From the NCBI GenBank assembly GCA_005406025.1, contig BGZK01001582.1, positions 62,001 to 126,000 on the forward strand: a stretch of DNA of 64,000 nucleotides, read 5' to 3'. Below are positions 1 through 12,393 of this stretch, in pieces. This stretch comes from Eumeta japonica (lineage: Eukaryota; Arthropoda; Insecta; Lepidoptera; Psychidae). The notes under the pieces were generated by a model that did not search any database, was not told where the DNA came from, and saw only the letters and a program-made list of their open reading frames with translations. The position numbers and the translations under genes are program-made. The stretch's first letter is position 1. The number at the start of each line of letters is the position of its first letter.

Positions 1-561
1 AGAGATATGCAAAAATCGTACCATGTAGAAACCTATTGTATCTGCTTATCCTTCTGGAAAATAGGCATGAATTTACAAATAGATAAAAAAAGCAAAGTAC
101 GGAATAAAGCCAAAGTGTTTCATTTAGTATTTTAGGAAAAACACTCATTTATAAAAAAATTTGCTGTAAGCGAGTGAAGTATAAATATATAAAGAAATAC
201 TCAGTAACAAATTTCAAGCGTGATAGACTGTCAGTGGCACGAAGGGAGTATAACGCTTTTTCGTTATGTTACGATTTCTACAAGTTAACTCCTATTGCAA
301 GCCGCGTTAAGAACCTCGGATAATTCCAAAAGGAAGTTATAATAAGGTTTTTATTGATTTATCAATTTATTTATGAAATCTAGAATGGATGTTATAAAAT
401 TCGAATTAATTTGTAGCCCATAGTAAATTGAACATTCTCTTCTTAATGAGTTTTATGGGTTTATTTTTCTCATTCTTATTTCTTAAATGACGCCCTTCTA
501 TTGATAAAAAAATAATTAAAGGAAATATATACCCGTCATTCAAATCTAATCAAATATTTCT
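1..561. other. Non-coding AT-rich sequence
   Basis: No coding exon, RNA gene or recognisable repeat was seen here. It lies downstream of the LINE fragment on the minus strand. Confidence 0.5.
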
Positions 562-990
562 TTATTTCTTAGGTAAAAGAACTACAGTTAAAGAATTCTT
601 TTCGACATTAACATTACCGCCCATTCCAAATGCTGATTGGCCCTGAGAATAATGGGCAATAAATTCGAAGGTTGCTCTTTTATACTCAAAGATACAAAAT
701 ATTAAGTAATCAATAAAACTAGTACAACACATATAAATGACTACAGTTCGATTCCATGCATTTTCTTCCTTAATATATTCAGGACATAACAGCCCTTGCC
801 ATAAAATTTTTGCTTTGAAGAAAACTTGAAATGCACACAATGGCAAATTTTGAATTTCAGCGGGAGCCTTATTATTAAAACGCACACATCGCGACTTGAA
901 TGCTTTGCTAACTTTTCTGAGTCGGGATTTATGAGCAGCAAGCGCGTTCTCGTAGTGAATCGGAACAATGCTACAAGTACGTTTTTTCAT
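562..990 (-). pseudogene. Non-LTR retrotransposon reverse-transcriptase C-terminal fragment
   Basis: This is an open frame of 142 codons on the minus strand. Residues about 18-80 resemble the tail that follows the reverse transcriptase domain in jockey-like insect LINE proteins: a basic AHKSRLRKVSKAFKSR stretch, then RFNNKAPAEIQNLPL (family pattern RFYNKVPxxIQNLPL), then a region ending in KEENAW. After that point the sequence turns hydrophobic and loses the resemblance, which suggests a frameshift or the edge of the remnant. No upstream palm domain or endonuclease is present, so this is a dead 3' fragment. The family call rests on recalled pattern similarity only. Confidence 0.45.
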
Positions 991-3097
991 AAGTAACGGT
1001 TTTCCAAGTGCAATTTAGATTTGCTCGGATAGTGTTCCGATTTGTTTTTCGTGCTTATTTTTAAAGTTTCAAATGCACTATAAAAGTAAACACAATCTCG
1101 ATCACTCACAGTCAATTACGAGGAGCATCGGGGAATTTTATTGCATTATTATATTATGGAGAGGTAAGGAAACAATTTCAAAAAAAATTTTGTTCAAACA
1201 TAATATTAAGAGCTTTCACTTTTCGTTTTCCACCCATGAGGCAAGCGACGCGCCGTTAACTCCTCTGGGATTACGAATTTCCATGGACGGCGCCTTGAGA
1301 GTGCTATAAGAAAAGTCTTCAAAATCAGACTTATATGGTGTGATCGCACCACCGACTCTCGTTCACGAGTCAGGCTTTAAGTTGCTTTGTCAAAGAACTA
1401 GACATTTGATGTGAGAACAGCCTACATTTTTTTTTTATTTCGAAAATATCCCGGACCCTAAGTAAATTTTAGCACTTTCGGGCTCAAGCCTTCCTGCCAG
1501 TGTGCCCACAATAGATTTCTGGGTCGTATTCCTTCACCGAAATGAAATCAAAAAGAAAAGATAAATCATGACAAAGAGACGAAAACAAATTTCAATTAAA
1601 ATCGCACCTGGCGTCACGCACCCTTTGTTTGCGCGACGTTCCTACAAAAACGTAATTAGAAAAGTTGCCGCCGCGGCGCCCCCGGCGCGCGTCTGCCCCT
1701 CGCCGGATGAAATTATGGTTGCCTTACAATAATAATATTCGCTATTATTATTGTTATTATTAATGCAGGAAGTAGCGAGACATGCTTAATAGTCAATTGT
1801 TCCAATAAATGGTGAGCTAGATAGGCGGACACTTTCCGCCTAATTTTCGTAAGAAAATTTTCCTACGCCGTCGGATTTTTCAAAGTTGTTGTTTAATGTT
1901 ATATTTGCATATACGATAATAAAAGATACTGCATTTACACATGTTTCAAGCTATTTTCTTTTAGGTTTAATTTATAATTTTTTTTTCATTTTACAAAAGT
2001 TATTGTGTTTAATGAGTCAAGTAGGTAAAATGATTTATCAATTTAGAAATGTCTGACAATAATTTGCATCACAATATTAATAAACTAGTGTTTTATTCTT
2101 TTAGAATATATCGTTAATTATTTCCAATCCAAGTGCATTTGAAATTTGAATTATTCCATTTGGCTCAAATTCGTTATCTCTTGTTTATGTAAAAATAAAC
2201 TATACTTCTGAATCAATAAATACAGTTTTTGCTGTACAAATTAAAGTTTCCATTTTTAACATCTATGCATTAAACAAATCTTAGGTAGTCTCATTGCACT
2301 CTTTTATCGTATTTATTAGTTCTATAACTTTAATTATGATATCAATAATAACTAGTTCATTTTTTAAACTCCGTCCCGAGCAAATAAGTTAAACGACTTG
2401 TAAATTTATATTTTTCATTAGCGAACGACTGAATAGAAAATGGCGCAGTTTTGTGCGTTATCAAAAATAATCTTCAGTCGATCACAAAAAAAAAGTATAC
2501 CACACCAGCGACCGCGCGCCAGCCCTGACCTCTGGCGGCGGCCGCGCCCGCCGGCGCGCCCGTCGCGCGGCGGGAAAAATTAATCAACTCCACCACTTTC
2601 ACGAAGAAAGTACACACTTTGTGTAATTGTTTCGTAATGTATTGTTGATCTTTATCGTCGCTCAGTGGAACTCCAAGGCGTGATACATTTACCGAAGTCT
2701 CGGCGAAACGGCGTTGTTTACGCGAATAAATTAAATATTTCCATTATCCGCCGTCGGTTCGCGAACTTCGAGCCATCGGCTTCGCTTTTCCGCTAGAACG
2801 AAGGGAGAAATAAAAGATCTCGAGGTTCGGACGAGATATTCATTTTTTTCAGGTTGAAACCCTAGCTCTAGCCCAGCCGAATCGTACCTGCAAGTAACCG
2901 CAATAGTAACTGGGTCGGTCGTGACACCGAGAGCTCTTCGTGGTCAGAATCGATCCTGTGAGATGAGCGCTGAAACAATTTTCCTTATCCGGTCCGTGCG
3001 AAGTCGTAGGTGGGGAGAACCATATCGACGCCAGCGCTCGCAGCGGATGATCTAGGCGTTTTAGGAGGCTGTTTAAAACTTTCGGGCTATCGAGCTA
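991..3097. other. Intergenic, with CpG-rich pockets
   Basis: No gene is supported here. Two short, very GC-rich pockets stand out from the AT-rich background (about 1660-1705 and 2500-2575). A mixed-composition stretch at about 2640-3020 has insect initiator-like TCAGTG at about 2662. These could be a promoter or an untranslated first exon of something outside the readable genes, but no splice-supported coding frame goes with them. Confidence 0.3.
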
Positions 3098-3129
3098 TAG
3101 AAAATGCACGTGTTTACGTGCATTTTCTA
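3098..3129. repeat. Short perfect inverted repeat (hairpin)
   Basis: Two 13-base arms (3098-3110 and 3117-3129) are exact reverse complements around a 6-base loop. The arms contain TGCACG/CGTGCA. No flanking duplication was identified. Confidence 0.6.
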
Positions 3130-3656
3130 AAATTTATACTTAATAATAAAATTAAACCATCAGACTTGCTCTTTTGTGAACTACAAAAATAATATCAATA
3201 AAGATAAATATAAATTTTATGAATTTGCGATTGTTCAACGGAAAAAATTCCAAAGCAATAAGTGTATTCCTGCAGTAAAAAGGAGAAAGGTAATACTACC
3301 CATGACTTTAATATTCGTATTAAAAATAATACTAACAAAAGCAGACATTAGGAAATTGATGCGTTTTTATAAACAATTACTTACATTTGTATAAACAAAT
3401 ATTAACAAATTATAAGGTCTCATTTCGAACGAAAGTACGAATATGTTTTCGTGCCGTGAGCTCTAAATCTAGATGAATAATTGAGACGCCAAAAGATTCG
3501 TGTGGATATGGGCTACATGAACATGAAAAACATTTTGAAATTTAATTTTTAATTTATTGATAAAATCGCAAAAACTTCTAAAACGGGTCTTTTTAGGAGG
3601 TTTCTAAGGGCCACTTTTAAACCTATATAGATTTTTCTTTTTTAAGTTCATAAGTT

Positions 3657-4232
3657 TTAGGATTCCGTACCCAAAGGGAAAAAAACGGGACCCTATTACT
3701 AAGACTCCGCTGTCCGTCCGTCCGTCTGTCGCCAGGCTGTATCTCATGAACCGTGATAGTCAGATAGTTGAAATTTTCACAGATGATGTATTTCTGTTGC
3801 CGCTATAACAACAAATACTAAAAAATACAATAAAATAAATATTTAAGGGGGGCTCCCATACGATAAACGTGATTTTTTTGCTCGTTTTCGTTCAATATTG
3901 ATAACGGCAACAGGGAGACGCTTGAAATATTTACAGAATATTTAATTATATATTCACCGTAGAGATGGACGATATACATCGATGTATTGTAAACTAAAAT
4001 CAAAACTTCCTCGTATTGTTACCACAACGGATTATACACAAATAGATAATGTGTTTAGCAAAATTGACTTGAATGCTGGCACATACTGCACCGTCTTTAG
4101 TTACCATAACCCTTTATGGATACAATTTCGAATTGAGCATTAGATTTAACAACAAATAAAATTCCGTACCATGTTATACATAATGGTATGGAACCCTTCG
4201 TGCGCAAGTCCGAGTCGCACTTGGGCGGTTTT
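3657..4232 (+). mobile_element. Lepidopteran interspersed repeat (TTCCGTACC... type)
   Basis: The left end reads ATTCCGTACCCAAAGGG followed by a CCGTCCGTCCGTCTGTCG block. The right end reads GGTATGGAACCCTTCGTG and then CGAGTCGCACTTGGGCGG. I recognise both ends as one very abundant dispersed element of moth and butterfly genomes. Its class is uncertain to me and it has no coding capacity here. The middle, about 3870-4170, does not match what I remember of the element and may be divergent or an insertion. The repeat is one of the main reasons for assigning the window to Lepidoptera. Confidence 0.6.
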
Positions 4233-7200
4233 CATATTGAGATTTGATTCAGTATTTGAAGTATTTTTTCCATTTTCAAAAAATTATGACAATCTTTAAA
4301 TTAACCGATTTTTTAAACTTTGCCCTTTTACGAATTATGACTTGTGGCGAATGTGAATGATATTATTGTAAAGCTTACTAAAAACATTAATTTTTACATT
4401 TAAACAAAGATATTCTTGGAATTAATTAAAAAATATATTTTACAATTCGGAAAAAAATATACTTTACATTATACCTAGTCAATGGATATCGTCTTGGCCC
4501 TTATTTTTGTGTTTATTGCTTCCATTTTATTCTTTTTGTTATTGAGTTCATGATGGAACATAAACGTAATAATAAAAAGAAAGTCAAGTAGAATACGGAG
4601 TAATTTTCAATGGTTAATTACTTTTTTAATTCTAAATTTTCTTATTCAATAACATAAAACTCTGATATGTGTTACATTTATGGCGAGTTGCACTAAAATG
4701 AAAAACTTATCATTTTGCACATCAGTTACATATCGAGCCTTTATATTTAAAACAATAAAAAATGGAGTAGTGTCGTGGGACACCAGATAGGAACGAAGTT
4801 CCTCATTACAAAAATATTAATTTCAAGTTCTATTCGAGGTATAAAGAAAATAATTATTCGGCTATACATTTTTTATTATGATTTTCTATCGATAAGAAGA
4901 AAAAAAAATTACTAAACTCAATGACTACAGATATAGGCGATATATTGTATAAAAATTAAATTTTCAATTTTTGAAAAACATACTGCATTGCTGCTACCGG
5001 GTATTGTCCATCGACATAACATCATTTGTCGCGGTTATTTCTTCTCGTTCTTCATCTTGTATATTGTCGGAATTATATATTTCTGAAATAAAAAGAAAAC
5101 AGTAAAATATACTATGTAACTTTGACATGTTTTTAATAATAACCAACAATTATAAAAATATTTATTTATTAATTAATAATAAAAATGAATAAAATTAATT
5201 TTTATTCATCTTAATTGTATAATTAATATTAGTAATAATGAAAATGATATCAGAGAAATTAAATATTGTTATTTAAAAAAAAAATTAATTATACTCGATA
5301 ATCTCATAAATAGAACAATATTTTATGTAATAAAAAAACACAAGCCACGCTTAGATCATGAAACGTTAGTGGAATGATATAATAATAATAGCAAACTACA
5401 ATAATAATAACAGTCATCACGTAGACTATACATTAGACACTGTATGGCCATCATACATGGACTATACATAAAAATCTTACGCTTTTTTTTTAACGTTACA
5501 GACGTTTTTTGCCGGCTAGGGTATACCCCTCCGCAACGCCCCATAAGAACCTTCGTTCCAAAAAAAATTTAATAAATTAAATAATTTTGATGTAGCACAA
5601 ATCATAATTTTTTCAATCACATTTAACGACGTAGTGCTACTTGAGTAAATAACTTGTATTATTACTTTGATGATTATGGCTTGAATACAATCTTTATTAA
5701 TTTAAAACGATTTGAGTGAGGAATAACTATTTAAATATTCTTCAATGTTTATTATTTGCCAAGGTATAATATTTGTTACGCTTTAACATTAGTTAACCTA
5801 ATTTTTATCGAGTTTTGAATTATTTTCTTATTTAAAATTGCCCACTGAAATCATACAAATATAACATAGGAATAAATATCAATTGTTATTTATTTTGAAT
5901 ATGCTCAATTTTAACAATAAAAATAATATTCTTTAATCGCAAAATCCTATTCGCATTCGTTGTACAAATATCTCTAAGAGCCCCCTTTAATTCAAACATT
6001 TAATGGCGCTAAAGTCGCGCACGGACCTAATATATTACTAATGTATGCAGCCTCGGATTTATGATTTTTTTGAACCGGGGCAGTAACTTGATAATGGCCC
6101 CCCTCTCACCAGTTTTTGAGATAAGTTGTTAAAACAAAAACTCACAAATTGGTATTTTTTATGATTAGAATAATAAGAATACCTTAAAAAATTTGCACTA
6201 TTTATTATCTTTTACCTAATAACTTTTTCATAAAATTGTATATAGGAAATATATCAGAACAACTCATGTTATGATATGTTTCCTATATAATAGGCGAAGC
6301 TCCAATGCTATATAACTACCATTTTTCATAATCATTCACAATATATTTTTTTTAATATTTTATTTTTCTAGAAAAATAAATCATAATATCTCTTGGAAGG
6401 AAAAACCATTAAAAATATCCTTTGAATAATTTCTATCTTTAATTATTTATAAAATTAATAATTTCGAAATTAAAAATCCCGCCACGATGTCGCCAATAAT
6501 ACGTTGCGCTGCACTGCTCGCACCGCATTTCGGAATGAACCATAAGCCGTGTCCAAAAACCAAGCGGGCGTTTGAAAATCAAAATATGAATAATTGATAG
6601 AACAACGTGCGTTAGATACTAGGCGCTTTGTGAAGCAAGTTTCTTTCCACAATATTATATTACGGTTTGCCCCCGTCTAGATCCGGGGTTGAATATATGC
6701 TTACCTCATAAGAGTCAGTATGACCCCAATGAAAACTAAGACATTCCCGCCACAAAAGCGTAACTTACTAATATCTCTCAGTGAGAGACGCAACGCCATT
6801 ACAATTTAATAAATTTCTATTGGACTTAATAAATAGAATATTCACTTGACGCTTGTGACAGTAATTATTATATAGTCTTGAATTACAGTAATATATTATA
6901 CAAGTCAATTTAATATAGTGTATTATGTTTCGTGTGACATTAAAACATGAAGAAAATGTGAATATCTAACTATCAACCACCAATCACCACCGGATAGGGT
7001 TTAGTATTATGGGATAAATATTCAAAATATATTCAATTTGGGTGTCATTTTTTACTGCATCCGAAGTCTAGGGAACAGCTATTGTTTTCCAATCAGAAGA
7101 TACCAAATTCGTGTCCTAATTACAAACGACTTGCCCGTTGAGTTTTTAAGTTGAGACAAATTTAACAACCACAACCAGCAATGGACCAGCATAGTTGGTT

Positions 7201-10200
7201 AAAGTGGGAGCACTTCATTCTAAAATAACAAAATTCTTATTGTGCTCTTATTATTGTTGCAGACCGACTATGTTTTTCTTCAATCTCTGTATTAATTTTT
7301 TCCTAACTTACGTTCCCTTCGTATGTTTTTCACCCTTCGCGCCTACGTCATACGACGTTCATACTGCAAGGGCACTCGTCAAATAGCCCTTCGGCGAGTC
7401 GTCGTCACAATAAAAATTCCCTTAGTGATATTACTAATTAGTAGTAGTAATACACAGTTCCGTTATTAATTTTAACTATCGAATAAGCCGATAACAAAAA
7501 TGACAGCACAAGCCCACTGCTTCAGTAATAAATATCTCAGTGACCTCCGTTCGCTGTACACCTAATACTTTTCGTTTATTCCTATTATAGCCGACCGCTA
7601 TCGACTTTCAAGGAATGTAATAAACATTGCCATTAACGTTTAGTGTCGTCCAAAAGTCAAAAGATGGGATATTTGGCCCGCGCTATTAAAAATGGGCGTT
7701 CTCATAATTTATCTACACAACACTTTTGAGATGACTCTGTATTACATTTAATATTGTGCAAGTGTAATTTTTACTAAACAGTTTCGTCCGGCTGTACAAA
7801 GCCAGACAAGACAAATTTTCACATTCCAGTTCACATTTCCACATTTCGATCAATCGAAACGAGTATAAGATTATTAAAAATTTTATTGAAATGTTACGAA
7901 ATTGGGCAAATAAAATATAAGCCTAGCGAACGAATTGCCCGTGGCATTATTTATTTTGTACTGGCGTATATAAAGCGGTGCTGTGAAAAGGAACTCAATT
8001 ATTTTCTAGATTCTCTCCCAATCGGCTTAATATTTTTGATTTGATACGTCGTATAATTTGATTCTTTATGCCTACGTCAAATTAAAAATCAGAGATTTTT
8101 TTATTTTGTCATAGACTACAACACAGCATTTCAAAGTCTTGTGTATTTTACCTCAAAGTATTTTATGACTATACCGATTTTCCATTTTACCATTCGTTCC
8201 AAAAACAATTAGTTCTACTTCAAGAAGAACGAGCAAGAATCTTAAGGATGACTGTTTTCAGATTTGATTGTATACAACCACTATCAAATGTGTATGTACT
8301 ACCCGCGCTCGCGTGAACTTCAGAATTATTTTTTAAGTTTTTCCTAAATGTCGCGAGGGCTGACCGGCCGCCCCGGCGGTCGCTGCGTGTTATTTTAAAG
8401 ACTAACAGAGACACTCAGAGAGCTCCTTTAAATTTAGGCTACAGTCTATTAAGTCATTACTCATTAAAAATAAGAATCAACATTAAACCTCCATGAATCG
8501 CAACATCACTAGTTAACGGCTGTTAACGACTACTTTAGTATGATCAACGCTGGAAACAATCAATCAATAGAATAAAATCTATTCATTTGGCGTCAATAGT
8601 CCTCATATTTGTCAAAATGATAAGTATATTTTCCAAATCCATACACATTCATGAATTTCAATTTGATATATAAATTTAAATTTAATAATAATAGTAGCAA
8701 TTGTAAACAAATCACAGATTATCTCAAGTATCAAAATATTACTGTCCATATTACATATTATTATAAATTATCATCGTTGGCAAAGAATAATATTTGAATT
8801 ACATCATATTTCTTTCCAATTATTATGTTAAGTTATAGCACAAAGGTACAAGCAGTAAATTACATTAATACCATTTTTATTTATTTCAATGTCGACATAT
8901 TAACATCAATATTATTTTGAAAATCTTTAACAGAATTAAGAGACATTTCGAGCGATAATACGCGCCATTTTATTATTTTAAAAATCATCTATAATAAGAT
9001 TTTGAGTCGATTCATCAAATCGACGATAAGGGATAGTTAGTTAGCGAAGTGACTGATATTAACTATTTAAAACATTGAGTGGCTCTAATGGACACTTAAC
9101 TGACGCCGGGAGTGACAGTGCGTTAAGTCTTTATCAAGTAACCACTGTAGGAGGGTCAAGTATGCTCTCTTAGTATGGCTGCATAATGGTTATAGTGTGT
9201 TATCCTGAGAAGATAGGCATATGCTATCGCGGACTTTCTGTAGGTCGAAATCTACACTTATGCAGTGGCATTAATTTGATATATCTCCCATGGTTTACTC
9301 AAAGTAAGCCATTTGAAGGGCCCAAAAAGTCTTTTTCCCGACTCCGTTCATCATTCTCGTCACTACTCATTTCGTACGTTACTCTATGATATATCTTATA
9401 CCATGGCCAGATAACATAGCCATATATTAAAAATAAAACCCGATTGGAACGAAGTTCGATTCGCTATATATTATGTTTTAAATAACACGTGCTATGAAAT
9501 AAATTAACAGTCTTTGAGAGTGATTACTCTCCAAAGATTAAGAAGAAGACAATATTATTAGAAGAAAAAAACCTGCAAGATATCGTGCTGCTTACGACCA
9601 TGGATAATAATCTTTTAAATATTTGGAAATTATATAACAACCTTTATTACCAAATTTTTGATTAATAAAGATTTTAAATTTGTAAAAGCATAAATGTTAT
9701 ATATCTTCATTTGGTCAGGCGCACACGGAGCCTTAAAAATAAATCCGTGAAGTTATGTCACTTTATGTTATTTCTAGAATTTGGGTCATTCATGAAAAAC
9801 CTTTATAGGATCACTCTCATATCTGTCTTTTACGGCTTATTTTTTCCATGTCTACCTTATACATATATGGGTAGGAGAACCAATCACAAATTTATAGTTA
9901 TATAATTCCGAGTATATTATTTACCATAAACGAATTCTGATTTTTAAGATTACTTTGGGAGGCAAATTAAAGATGTAAAAAAAACGACCAAGCACATGTT
10001 CTTCCAGACGAAGAGTCAGGTTCCGTAGTAACTCGTAGTAATATGAGAACATCGAAAGGGGCTTTTTGTTTGATACTATGAACCTATTGAGTTGACGGGT
10101 TGACGGCTAACAACGTCTATAAACGAGCCGAAAGAGGACGAGTGTTAATAATTGATGATATAATTTTCTATTTCCGTAATTTTACATGGTTCATAAACTT

Positions 10201-10417
10201 ATATCACCTGTTTTACACAACCAGCAACATCATCAAACGATTTGAGGTCGCAAGAGACATACCGTATTACACGTTCAAAAATAACCAGCCCTTTTATTTT
10301 TTATACAAACCATATATTAAGTATATTTTATTATTATCAAATGACTTTACTGTAATAATTTACTATTTTGATGTATTTACCTAAATGCACAATTGTTTAT
10401 TCAATTTTAAGTACGTT
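4233..10417. other. Intergenic AT-rich sequence, no gene seen
   Basis: No exon, RNA gene or confidently identified transposon was found in this 6 kb. A small hairpin with 18-base arms and one mismatch lies at 6239-6256 / 6272-6289. Open frames here are short, in AT-rich sequence and without family resemblance. Confidence 0.5.
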
Positions 10418-10510
10418 AAAACACATACGGACGGACAGACGGACGGACGGACATGACGAAACTATGAGTGTTCCGTATTTGTCATTTTGGCTATGGATCC
10501 CTTAAAATCA
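10418..10510 (-). repeat. Fragment with GGAC/GTCC tetramer block, interspersed repeat
   Basis: An ACGGACGGACAGACGGACGG block is followed by a diverged GTTCCGTATTTGTCATTTTGG segment. This is the minus-strand arrangement of the TCCGTACC / CCGTCCGTCTGTC repeat type seen at 3657-4232. Only a part is recognisable. Confidence 0.4.
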
Positions 10511-12333
10511 AGCTAAGTGCATCATGTGACATATTAAATAGACGGGTTTGTTGTACGAGAAATATAATTTCCTTAATTTTTGCAGTTATGAAATGCATAA
10601 TCTAAAAAATATTAAAGAAAACGTACTAAACTAAACGATTCGTCTCTTGTCTCAAAAGCTACTTAATTCTAAATAATAAAAAAATACAAAATATAAGTGA
10701 TCACTCACAGTTTAGAGGAGAACCTAAACATAAATCTTTCGTTCGTAAACTCCAACGGGAAAAGCAAAATGTTCATCGCATAATTTTGCCGAGGGCTTGT
10801 CCCTCCGGGAAGGCCCACATCGAAATGTCATGGTGATAAATAATGTGATGTCTTAGGATCGACCGAGACTACGCCCGTTGTATTTCTCATATTTTCAATA
10901 AATAATGCTGTATTACATGTAATGTAGTATTTAATGGGCTCACGCCCGTTTCCCAAGGCAGTTAACAGAGACTACAGAACAACAGTAAGTATGATCCTTA
11001 CGTAATTGACGTCATAAGGAGTGCTAAATTTAATAGTGCGCACGCGCAAAATACAGAACAGTTAATACTGAAGAAGAGTGTCTGACAGCGGGACCTCGAC
11101 AATATATCGACACATGTGAAGAGCCTATTCGTACTATAGCAATGTGACGATATTTAAAACGATGCTGCCATATAGTAAGATGTCCATAGAAAGGACACTG
11201 CACGAATCTCCAGTTTGTGGTTTTCCAAAGGCTTCGAATCGGAGGGCGACGCGCCAGATGGCGCTTTCGTAAAAAATCCGGCCCCGAGCGCGCCTTGCTG
11301 TAGCAAAAAACTTCCGGAGCGACTGAAAATGTCGCAGACGAAAAAGTGCCTGCAAGCCAACTGTGAAGTAAACCTTTTGTGTCATATACTATTGTATTTC
11401 ACAAACAGAAATCTTCCAACAACCACTGTAGAATATATATGAATTGTCATAATTGTTAGCATTTTATAGTGATGCTATTTCAACACCAGTTCGCTGTGTT
11501 ACAACATAACAGATTCCTGAATTAAGGATTAAATATAGCAAACATGAAGATAAAAATAAATAAAATGAATGAAGGTTTTGATGCTTAATAGCAAGAAACA
11601 TTTTTCAAATACTATTCAATTATATTAATTTTATTTTTTAAATGTGATGAATATATGCATGCGTCATTAGTGTAACAATTTAGCAAATACGTAAAAAATT
11701 AACTTTCCACGTCAGAAACATTATCGCATTTTATTCTAGAATATATACTCTATTCTATTTAAATTTATTGTTCTGTTAAACTTCTTATCTAAGAAAAAAA
11801 AATGCTTGTACATTTGTCGTCTATAAAACATTCGCGCGCCGTTCATCCGATTAAATAGAAAAGTACGGTTTTTGACACTATCGTGCGAATTTCTTACATA
11901 GTACCATCAACATGTAAGAGGTGGCGCACGAGTCGTATCAACAAATAAATGTCTTTCATGTAATTTAACGACAGTTTGTGTAATTTTTTTTTTGCGGTGT
12001 ATGATGGCGCACGCTTGGCATAATTAAATTGAATGGAATACACCTAGCGACATTTCAATCCTTTTGCGACGTACCAGTATGATTCAAACTTTGACCAAAT
12101 TTACTGCTCACTATTATCCCAGACAGAGGAAACCGCGGCCGGGGCACCTAATCGATATAGTGAACGATGAAAAGCAAATGCAAAACCGAATTCAAAATCG
12201 AAAGCGGGATGGACGGTGAAATCAAGCGCGCAACCGGCACAGGAATTGAAAATGGGACCGCAATTTGAAGGGACAGTTAGGCGCATGCGATAGTGATTAC
12301 ATTCTTACAATCATTACAACTGAGATGACAAGT
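10511..12333. other. Intergenic, one exon-like block
   Basis: Mostly AT-rich sequence without a supported gene. A stretch at about 10850-10985 has two similar CACGCCCGTT / TACGCCCGTT motifs around an AT-rich centre and may be a degraded element. The exon-like block at 11214-11367 is listed separately. Confidence 0.35.
11214..11367 (+). other. Orphan exon-like block, unassigned
   Basis: A GC-rich 154-base block is preceded by an acceptor-like CGAATCTCCAG and followed by a donor-like GAA/GTAAAC. One + frame is open throughout, giving 51 codons (contains PSAPCCSKKLPERLK). The minus strand is also open over the same stretch, and GCGCCATCTGGCG-like motifs are common in lepidopteran repeats. It could be an upstream exon of the protease at 15271, although its 3' phase (0) does not fit the phase needed there directly. 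It could equally be part of a repeat. I recognise no domain. Confidence 0.2.
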
Positions 12334-12393
12334 CACAAGCGTTGAAATGAACGAGCAATTAGTTCCAATTACTCGTTCATTTCAACGCTTGTG
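12334..12393. repeat. 60-base near-perfect hairpin
   Basis: Two 27-base arms (12334-12360 and 12367-12393) pair at 26 of 27 positions around a 6-base loop (AGTTCC). The only mismatch is a C/A near the loop. The length is in the range of a small-RNA precursor, but the loop is short and the pairing is tighter than usual for an animal miRNA. A recent inverted duplication or a transposon-derived hairpin is equally possible. I do not recognise the arm as a known miRNA. Confidence 0.6.
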
